A DNA stretch of 44,365 bases from Saprospiraceae bacterium (GTDB lineage Bacteria; Bacteroidota; Bacteroidia; Chitinophagales; Saprospiraceae): the NCBI GenBank assembly GCA_020627985.1, contig JAHDFV010000004.1, positions 1 to 44,365 on the forward strand, read 5' to 3'. The first letter of the stretch is position 1. The number at the start of each line of letters is the position of its first letter. Both the position numbers and the translations under genes were made by a program. The notes below the pieces were generated by a model, which saw nothing but the letters and a program-made list of their open reading frames with translations, did no database searches and was not told where the DNA came from. This document shows positions 1-7,822 of the stretch, piece by piece.

Positions 1-898
1 TATTAACTTTATCTACTAATCGGTTTTGTTCAGAATTCGATGTTTCAAAAAATGGATTTTTAACATTAAGGCCACTACCACTCTTAATCTCATCACGTAA
101 TAACGATCCAACTAAAATTACCGCAGAAATAGGGTCCTTAGAAATTTGAGAATCGTCAACAACTCCATAACAACCATAATACCCAGCCACTTTGTACTTT
201 CCATTTTTCTTTTTAAAATATCCTCCTATATGAATCATTGCACCATCAGCTACCCCATCTTTTTTTCTTTTCACAGCATCATCAATAGGATCCCCATTGT
301 AATCTGTATCCCAATTACTAGGAGTTGGCTCTGCATCTATTTTACCTAGGGCATAAGCTCCACTTGTATCGCCATAATCCACAGTTGCAGTAGCTCTTAC
401 AGTAACATCTTTTTTGGGTTCTGAAGATCTATTGACTAAAGTTCCATCACCTTGGTTGTACCAACCATCTCTTGTAACATTAAAAGTCCCCATTATTGTC
501 TTCTTTCCCTTCTGATCTACATCATAAACTATCATTTTATATGTTGGAACTATTATTGCCTTAGTTTTATGAGAACCATTAGCCGAATAAACATATGACA
601 CAGTATACCCAGTAATCTTGTCTGTAATCACAATTTCTGGTTCAAGGCCGTCTCTATCTATCGCATTAATAGGCATATTACCTGCAAATTGATAGGGAGT
701 ATAAAATGGATATTCAGGAGCTAGCGGATCTACCGACAAGAATTTTGCAATACTCGGATTATACAATCTAAATCCATAATCCTGTATCAGCTGAGAACCA
801 AAACTCGGATCATTCTCCTTCCCATTAAACCCAAATCGATAATCAGGCGTATTATATTGCCTTCCAGGCATCGCCCAGCCAAAAGGATAACACTTATA
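1..898 (-). pseudogene. 5'-truncated RHS repeat-associated core fragment plus variable C-terminal domain; continues off the left edge
   Basis: Manual minus-strand translation is open from 907 to 1: YKCYPFGWAMPGRQYNTPDYRFGFNGKENDPSFGSQLIQDYGFRLYNPSIAKFLSVDPLAPEYPFYTPYQFAGNMPINAIDRDGLEPEIVITDK... In-frame TAG at 908-910; first ATG at 869-871, inside the core motif. No YD repeats upstream. Confidence 0.8.
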
Positions 899-936
899 CA
901 AAAAAAACTACTCTCTTATCTAGTAGTCTTTTTTGT
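898..936 (-). terminator. Hairpin terminator downstream of the 1995-aa gene
   Basis: ACAAAAAAaACTACT-ctcttatct-AGTAGTcTTTTTTGT: 15-bp stem with one mismatch, A/T tracts on both sides, about 20 nt after the stop at 955. Confidence 0.7.
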
Positions 937-954
937 ATTAATTATTGTAATTGT

Positions 955-3900
955 TTAATCCCTTATAAATTGAAGCTCCCCTGGCGGAACATCGACTTCA
1001 ACTGTCGTCTCACAGCCATTGGCATCTGTAATGGTTACGGTATGTAAACCTGCATTCAACATGGTAGCAAGAGAATCGAGTTCTCCATTATCCCACAAGA
1101 AATCATAATCAGGTGTTCCTCCTGTAGGATGGACAGTGGCTGAGACATCATTTCCGTAACATATTTGAGTGGAATCAAACTCCATGGTTCCTTCTAGTAA
1201 AGGTGGTTCAGGTACGAAGATAGAATCTACTTCGAAACAACCATTAGCGTCAGATGTTACGGTTAAATAGTGCCATCCTGGTGATACATTCTCATAGATA
1301 GAATCAAAATCAACATTATCCCAATTATAATTGTATGGATAAACACCTCCAGAAACTTCAGCAGTAACTGTACCTAATTCACCAAAACAAGCAATAGAGT
1401 CTACTACAATCATGGAATCGATATCAGGACTAGTTAATGTAGTGATCATTATTTCACCTTGTACATTACCTCCTACTTCACCTCCTAAATAAAAGGCACC
1501 ACCATCAATCATAATAATATAAGTAGTGTTAGGATTCAATCCATTTAATTCATAAGAATAACTTTGTCCACCTCCTTCATTACAACCATCATAATAATCA
1601 CAAATGACTTGATCATCATAAATTCCATCACAAATATCAGTGTTATCTGCATATACTGAAAAGGCAAATCCATCATCTGCTCCAAAGGTATTACAAGGTG
1701 CATAATTTGGATCATTTTCATCATAAATTACATTTAAGATATCTATGGTAATTGATCCACCTGCACAATCTGATTCAAAAGTAAAATATACTGAATGTTC
1801 AGGATCAGGATCAGTAGAGCCTGTACCCGTACCACATTCAGGGTAACCTGGATCAACTCCTAACGTTTCTCCAGTAGCGGAAGAAGTGTTCCAACAATAA
1901 GGAACATTGGGTTCCATGACAATCGCATTTAAGCAATTATCCGCTCCACATTGTTCGGATACACAAATTTGAAAATCTTCATTATGAAAATCACCTCCAC
2001 CATCAAATACTTGAACATAAACTTTTGTTCCCGCAGGGGCTGCTACTTCAAAGGCTAATTCAGGATTTGCTTCACAATTTAATGGTGTTAAACCTGATGT
2101 ACAATCTCCCGTATAAGCGACCATTGTTAAATCATTATTATCAGAAAAACCATTATCATCATTTCCTTCAATCAAAGCTGCTCCTGAAGGCGGCATTGTA
2201 AAGCAATACCAAGTATCACCACAATTTCCATTTCCATTACAACTTTGAACATAAGCATCATTAATCGAAATGGTTGGATATCCATAATTTTCTGTATCCC
2301 AAATACCATCTCCAACAAAACAGGATTCATCTTGAACGGTTAAAGGTATCGCATCAATACATTCATTATTTTGTGGTTCGATAGTTGTTGCATAATTTGG
2401 AAATACATCCGTAATAATAATATCAAAATTACCTGTCGGATTAATCAACTGTCCATCAACTTGAACATAATAGGTTTGACCTGGTACAATACATGAAGTT
2501 TCTAAAATAAAATCAATAGATGTATTTGGGAATACATCTGAGTCTATTAAAGATAAATCACTGTGTAAACAACCAGCACCTGCTGTATTTTCAAATAAAT
2601 ATATTTCTGGTAGTAAATCTAACAAACCATCTGGGTCAACTTCAATAGTGATGTGCCCTGAAGGAGGAGCAATAAATTCATACCATACTGTATGTTGAGC
2701 ATATCCAAATATCCCTGGTTCTCCCAATTCAACATTTGCACATTCATTGGTTTGGTTGGTTAATGTTTGACTAGAAGTGATTGGTGGGAATACCGTAGCA
2801 TCACAAAGATCATTATTGATTGGAACCGTAGTACTTCCACCATCATCAGAAAGATTTAAAGTGAAATTACCTGTTTGTAATGCTTCTGTAATAGTCGAAC
2901 CATCAATTTGAATATAATAGGTTTGGTTTGGATCTAAACAAGTTATAGTCAAATCTTCATCCCATAAAACACCTGCTCCATCCCATTCATGCCCCAATGG
3001 AATCATTTGAGTAGGATCACAAGTACCATCAGCTGAAGCATAAACTGCAATTTGTAAATCTACATCATCAGCTAGACTATTTGCATCAATAAAAACATTA
3101 CCTGATGAAGGAGGTGTAAATGTAAACCAAACTGTATTATTAATAATATCAGTACCCAAGCCAAAACCAGGGTCAGGTTCAAAAGGCTCAACTGTTGAAC
3201 AGAGATTGGAATAAGATCCTCCTATTGTTCCAGTATTTTCAGGAACGGTCCCTAGACTGGTTGCCGTTGCACAAATATCATCATTTGTAGGGAACATGCC
3301 TCCGCCATCATCAATGATTTCAATATGGAAATATCCTTCAATACCTCCAATTAAATTATCAGCACCATCTATTTGCATGTAATAGGTTTGACCTGGAACT
3401 AGGCAAGTTACTTCTACTGTTTCAGCATAAAAACCAGGATCATATTCACTTTCTATTTCAGTCATGGTACCCGTACATGAACCATCTGAAGATTCATAAA
3501 CGGCTAATTGCAAATCTACTTCATCACCAATATTATTCGGATCACTTGTTAAGTTGACTGTTAAACTTGACGAAGCATTTGCTCCAGGAGTATTGGGTGC
3601 TGTGAAGGTAAACCAAACGGTTTGATCTAATCCAAAAGCATCTGGAACGACTTCATTTGCTTCTACATCTGCACAGAAATTATAATAATCTGTTCCAGCA
3701 GGTATTGTTCCTCCTACGGGTACTTGACCTAAATCTATAAAGTCGCAAATATCATTATTTGTTGCAGCTGGATTCGCTGTAATTGGTGTAATTTCTAAAT
3801 CAAAATATCCTTGTCCAAAACCAATATCTCCAGCGAAAGTAGTTAAACCATCAATCATGATATAGTATGTCATATTGGGTAATAAACACTGAACTTCTAC

Positions 3901-6900
3901 ATCTGTAATGAATGTAAATCTCGGAGGTATTATATTCGTAATGATGGGTAAATTTACTCCTCCATCACAAGCCATTTCAGTTAATGCCCCTGTACAACCG
4001 TTATTATCAGATTCAAAAACGGATATCTGAGGAATGATCATATCATATTCTGTAAACAAATCAAATTCATCACTAGTTACTGTAACATTTACAGCGTAAG
4101 TACCAGGAGTAGCTGGTGTTTCGAAAGAGTACCATACTGTATAATCTGTATCAAAACAAGTATTGGGATCATTTATATCATTTGCGCAAATGTTATGTTC
4201 TTGTGTAGGCAAAGCAACACCTCCCGCATTGAAAGGATCACCATAAGCCATCATATCTACTGCATTACAAATTAAATCATTTGCTTGAGTTGGAATAGGT
4301 GCAATCGTAGTAATTTCAATGGTAAATTCTCCGATTTCTTGAGTAGTAATTCCTACTCCATCTGGTTCTCCATCGATTAAAATGAAGTATGTTTCCCCTT
4401 CATTTAAACAATGAATTTCTTCTATATCTACATCTAGAACTAAGTTATCATCTTGACCCACTAATTCATAGAAAGTACCTTCACAAGGTTGTTGAGTTGC
4501 TGGATCATAATCTGACACAAAAACAGCCATTTGAAGATTAATACTTTCATCATCTAAAAGTCCTCCTTGAGATACCGCTTCTATCATTACACTTCCAGTA
4601 GCAGGTGCAATAAATTCAAACCAAACTGTAGAGTCAGGATCAAAAGCATCGAGGAACATTGTATCAATACCTGGTGTTGCACAATAGTTATTATATACGG
4701 TAGTACCCCCAATACTATTTCCAATATTTGGACCAGGTTGACCTAAAGGTATCGCAACACATGGTTCATCATTACCTGTAGGTGGCGGTTGATCAATGGC
4801 TTCAATTGTAATGGTAAAGATTCCTTCTAATAAATCTTGATTTTGAATAATACTGGATACATTTGGATTTCCATCGACCAAGATGTAGTATGTTTCTCCT
4901 GGAGTTAAACATTCTGCGACCATGTATTCATCATTGGCAGCATCATTAATATCTATACCTCCATCTATAACATCATTAGAAATCAAAAAGTCTAATAAAC
5001 TTACTTCACTGTCCCAGGCTAAAGGATTTCCTAGGTTTACATCATTTTGATTGGCCGTAGGAGAACCACCACAAGTAATTCCATTTACCGCTTCAAAAAC
5101 GGCTAATTCTATTTGTAAGGCATCTTGATAGGAAGGCAGCGGAAATGGGCAAAAAGTTGTACCATCTAAACTGGGTTGATTTTCAGCCCAAATTTGAACT
5201 GCTCCTGATGTTGGTGCAATAAATGAATACCAAACCCCTCTTTCATTCGTAAATCCAAAGTTATTAGGCTCAACTTCAGCAGAAGCACAATGATTGCTTT
5301 GATCTGCTAAAACAATTGGACCTCCTCCTACAATAGGTGCTCCTAATGAAATTACATCACAAACATCATTATTTGGAGCTGGGGGAAAGCCTAACTCCGT
5401 TATATCTAATTCAAAATAGCCTTCTGTTCCATCTCCAACTAAAGCAATATTGGGATCACCTTGTACCATGATCCAATAGGTTTGATTGGGAGTTAAACAA
5501 TATAAATCCATTGATTCATCATATGAATCATTTGGAGATAAGTCTAGTCCACAGGGAGAAGTTAAAGAATGCTGTTCATCTATAAGATCTAGTGTTCCTG
5601 TACAAGTATTATCATTGGTTTGATAAACTGCGATATATGTATCAAGATTGGTTCCTATTATATCTAAGATATCTGCAGTTGAGTTGACATCAATATTTAC
5701 AGAACCACTTGCAGGAGCCGTAAATTGAAACCATACTCCTTGTTGATCTGTATCATCTGGTATTCCCCATTGACCTGGTACTGGATCTAAACCACCCGTT
5801 CCATTGATTGCTGGTGTTGCACATATATTTGATTGTGTATTGAAAGCTGTAGTAACAGTACCTCCATTGGGTGGCATTCCTAAATCTTCGGCTGTACAAA
5901 TATAATCTGATGCTTGAATAACACCATCATCATAGATACCAATACCAAAAAATCCATGTTCTTCATCAAATAAGTTTGCAACATCTAGAACATTGCTTTC
6001 ACCATCAACAAGGATAAAATATTTGGTATTTGGCTTCGGGCACTGGAGGGTCATTGATTCATCATTCGAAAGATCAATAGGATCATCAGAATCAGCCACT
6101 AAAATTAAAGAAGAAGGATCAGCGCAACCATTTGGTGCTTCAAATACTGCGGCTTGAATCAAAATATCACCAATTAATCCATCAGAAGAAATTTCGATAT
6201 CTAATTCAGTACCTACTTGTGGACCTGTGTTGAAAGAAACCCAAACGCCCCATTCATTATTGAAGACTCCTGGATCTACATCTCCTTGTGCAGAACCCGT
6301 AGCGCAAAAATTATTATAAATGTAATTATTTTCATCCCCTAAACTACCTCCAAAGGTTGTTAAACCCATTTGTATAGCATCGCAAATGTCATCATTGGAT
6401 TGACCTAAAAAAGAACCAGAACGAGTAATTCTAGCTCTATAACACCATGTACCAGGGCAACCTCCTCCCCAAGTATAACAGACTTGAGGAAGTGTAGTTG
6501 TACCATTTGGAATAGAAGTAGAAATTGATTGAGCGGCATCTCCACCTCCATCACAAATTCCAGTAAATGCACCTGCAACGCAACCCGCACCATCATTTTC
6601 ACAAGCATGAAAAGTAAAATTTAGATTATTTGGTAAATCTGAAGGACAATCATAATCCTCATCTATCAAATCTAAATTTACACTTCTCGTACAACCATTA
6701 CATGTTGTTTCATAATAATTACAGTCAAAGGTTCCAATATCTCCTCCATTAAACCACCAAGCAGGGTCACTATCACCAGTTACATCAAAAAGTACATTAT
6801 CACAATCTCCAATTGTTGTACTTACTTCATAAACTTCAACTTGAATATTTACTTGAGCAAGTATACTTTGAAACAAAGTACTTCCTAAAAGAAAAAGAAA

Positions 6901-6942
6901 AAGAAAATATAGCCTTATGTGGTAATATTGCGGTAAATTCAT
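955..6942 (-). CDS. Large secreted multi-repeat protein (about ten Cys-containing ~170-200 aa modules) with C-terminal SprB-like repeats; no recognisable T9SS sorting domain
   Basis: N-terminal signal peptide (YFLFLFLLGSTLFQSILAQ); recurring NND.CD...LG...GG....N.CA.....VWF.F.AP..G......LQ.AVYE...C.G.....C..P.QTYYI.IDG....G.F.I; C-terminus GGVYPYNYNWDN / GGTPDYDFLWDNGELDS, ending PPGELQFIRD*. Confidence 0.9.
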   Translation of the reverse strand: MNLPQYYHIRLYFLFLFLLGSTLFQSILAQVNIQVEVYEVSTTIGDCDNVLFDVTGDSDPAWWFNGGDIGTFDCNYYETTCNGCTRSVNLDLIDEDYDCPSDLPNNLNFTFHACENDGAGCVAGAFTGICDGGGDAAQSISTSIPNGTTTLPQVCYTWGGGCPGTWCYRARITRSGSFLGQSNDDICDAIQMGLTTFGGSLGDENNYIYNNFCATGSAQGDVDPGVFNNEWGVWVSFNTGPQVGTELDIEISSDGLIGDILIQAAVFEAPNGCADPSSLILVADSDDPIDLSNDESMTLQCPKPNTKYFILVDGESNVLDVANLFDEEHGFFGIGIYDDGVIQASDYICTAEDLGMPPNGGTVTTAFNTQSNICATPAINGTGGLDPVPGQWGIPDDTDQQGVWFQFTAPASGSVNIDVNSTADILDIIGTNLDTYIAVYQTNDNTCTGTLDLIDEQHSLTSPCGLDLSPNDSYDESMDLYCLTPNQTYWIMVQGDPNIALVGDGTEGYFELDITELGFPPAPNNDVCDVISLGAPIVGGGPIVLADQSNHCASAEVEPNNFGFTNERGVWYSFIAPTSGAVQIWAENQPSLDGTTFCPFPLPSYQDALQIELAVFEAVNGITCGGSPTANQNDVNLGNPLAWDSEVSLLDFLISNDVIDGGIDINDAANDEYMVAECLTPGETYYILVDGNPNVSSIIQNQDLLEGIFTITIEAIDQPPPTGNDEPCVAIPLGQPGPNIGNSIGGTTVYNNYCATPGIDTMFLDAFDPDSTVWFEFIAPATGSVMIEAVSQGGLLDDESINLQMAVFVSDYDPATQQPCEGTFYELVGQDDNLVLDVDIEEIHCLNEGETYFILIDGEPDGVGITTQEIGEFTIEITTIAPIPTQANDLICNAVDMMAYGDPFNAGGVALPTQEHNICANDINDPNTCFDTDYTVWYSFETPATPGTYAVNVTVTSDEFDLFTEYDMIIPQISVFESDNNGCTGALTEMACDGGVNLPIITNIIPPRFTFITDVEVQCLLPNMTYYIMIDGLTTFAGDIGFGQGYFDLEITPITANPAATNNDICDFIDLGQVPVGGTIPAGTDYYNFCADVEANEVVPDAFGLDQTVWFTFTAPNTPGANASSSLTVNLTSDPNNIGDEVDLQLAVYESSDGSCTGTMTEIESEYDPGFYAETVEVTCLVPGQTYYMQIDGADNLIGGIEGYFHIEIIDDGGGMFPTNDDICATATSLGTVPENTGTIGGSYSNLCSTVEPFEPDPGFGLGTDIINNTVWFTFTPPSSGNVFIDANSLADDVDLQIAVYASADGTCDPTQMIPLGHEWDGAGVLWDEDLTITCLDPNQTYYIQIDGSTITEALQTGNFTLNLSDDGGSTTVPINNDLCDATVFPPITSSQTLTNQTNECANVELGEPGIFGYAQHTVWYEFIAPPSGHITIEVDPDGLLDLLPEIYLFENTAGAGCLHSDLSLIDSDVFPNTSIDFILETSCIVPGQTYYVQVDGQLINPTGNFDIIITDVFPNYATTIEPQNNECIDAIPLTVQDESCFVGDGIWDTENYGYPTISINDAYVQSCNGNGNCGDTWYCFTMPPSGAALIEGNDDNGFSDNNDLTMVAYTGDCTSGLTPLNCEANPELAFEVAAPAGTKVYVQVFDGGGDFHNEDFQICVSEQCGADNCLNAIVMEPNVPYCWNTSSATGETLGVDPGYPECGTGTGSTDPDPEHSVYFTFESDCAGGSITIDILNVIYDENDPNYAPCNTFGADDGFAFSVYADNTDICDGIYDDQVICDYYDGCNEGGGQSYSYELNGLNPNTTYIIMIDGGAFYLGGEVGGNVQGEIMITTLTSPDIDSMIVVDSIACFGELGTVTAEVSGGVYPYNYNWDNVDFDSIYENVSPGWHYLTVTSDANGCFEVDSIFVPEPPLLEGTMEFDSTQICYGNDVSATVHPTGGTPDYDFLWDNGELDSLATMLNAGLHTVTITDANGCETTVEVDVPPGELQFIRD

Positions 6943-7053
6943 AGTTAAAAGTCGTACTTTATTTGCTGTCTACCTTGTAAATATAATAAAAGCATAATGT
7001 GACGTGAATTTTTTTGTGAATAATTTTGTAATCAATCTTACTTAATCAATAAA

Positions 7054-7818
7054 ATGTTCTTTTATCTCTCTAAAATCTTCTATTATTTCATTGTTCCTAT
7101 CAACTGGATCAGTTTATTCTTTTTGCTTTACTTCATATTTAGGAAAAAGAAAGCTAGTAAAAGATTATTATATATTGCTATTTCTTTGCTTTTCATATTC
7201 ACAAATCCATTCATTTTCAATGTAATTGTAAAATCATGGGAAGGACCTCCTCAACCTATTACTATTTTAGATAAATCTTACAATTATATCATATTATTAG
7301 GAGGGTTTTCTGATTATAAGAAGAAAATTGATCCTCAATATTTGGTAAGTGAACGAGGTAATAGATTAGTAGCAACTTTACAATTGTACCATAATGGAAA
7401 TGCACCAAAGATTTTAGTTAGTGGAGGTTCAAGTAATATCTGGGAAAATATACCCAGTGAAGCTGAAAGAGTTAAAGATTTTCTGGTTCTTTTAGGTATT
7501 TCACCAGAAGATATCATTACAGAAACAAGCTCTAGAAATACATATGAAAATGCATTATTTACCAAACGTATTCTTGAACAAAAGAATAACAAAGCCAAAT
7601 GCATTTTAGTGACATCTGCATTTCACATGAAGAGAGCTCAAGGATTATTTGAAAATTTAGGGATAGATGTTACTCCATATCCTACAGATTATTTTGCTGA
7701 AGGATTAAATAATCCCAATCATATTATTATTCCCAATGCTAAAGTATTGTGGAAGTGGGAAACGCTAATAAAAGAATGGTTTGGTATTCTCGTTTATAAA
7801 ATAAAAGGAGATTTGTAA
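7054..7818 (+). CDS. YdcF/ElyC/SanA-like DUF218 family membrane protein
   Basis: N-terminal TM segments; IILLGG, GNAPKILVSGG, EAERVKDFLVLLGISPEDIITETSSRNTYENA, LVTSAFHMKRA motifs typical of DUF218. Confidence 0.88.
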   Translation: MFFYLSKIFYYFIVPINWISLFFLLYFIFRKKKASKRLLYIAISLLFIFTNPFIFNVIVKSWEGPPQPITILDKSYNYIILLGGFSDYKKKIDPQYLVSERGNRLVATLQLYHNGNAPKILVSGGSSNIWENIPSEAERVKDFLVLLGISPEDIITETSSRNTYENALFTKRILEQKNNKAKCILVTSAFHMKRAQGLFENLGIDVTPYPTDYFAEGLNNPNHIIIPNAKVLWKWETLIKEWFGILVYKIKGDL

Positions 7819-7822
7819 AAAA

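Noticed and set aside
146-349. 67-aa plus-strand ORF
   Set aside because: Antisense to the open RHS fragment; no recognisable domain, likely spurious.
6405-6608. 67-aa minus-strand ORF inside the 1995-aa gene
   Set aside because: Alternate frame of a well-supported CDS.
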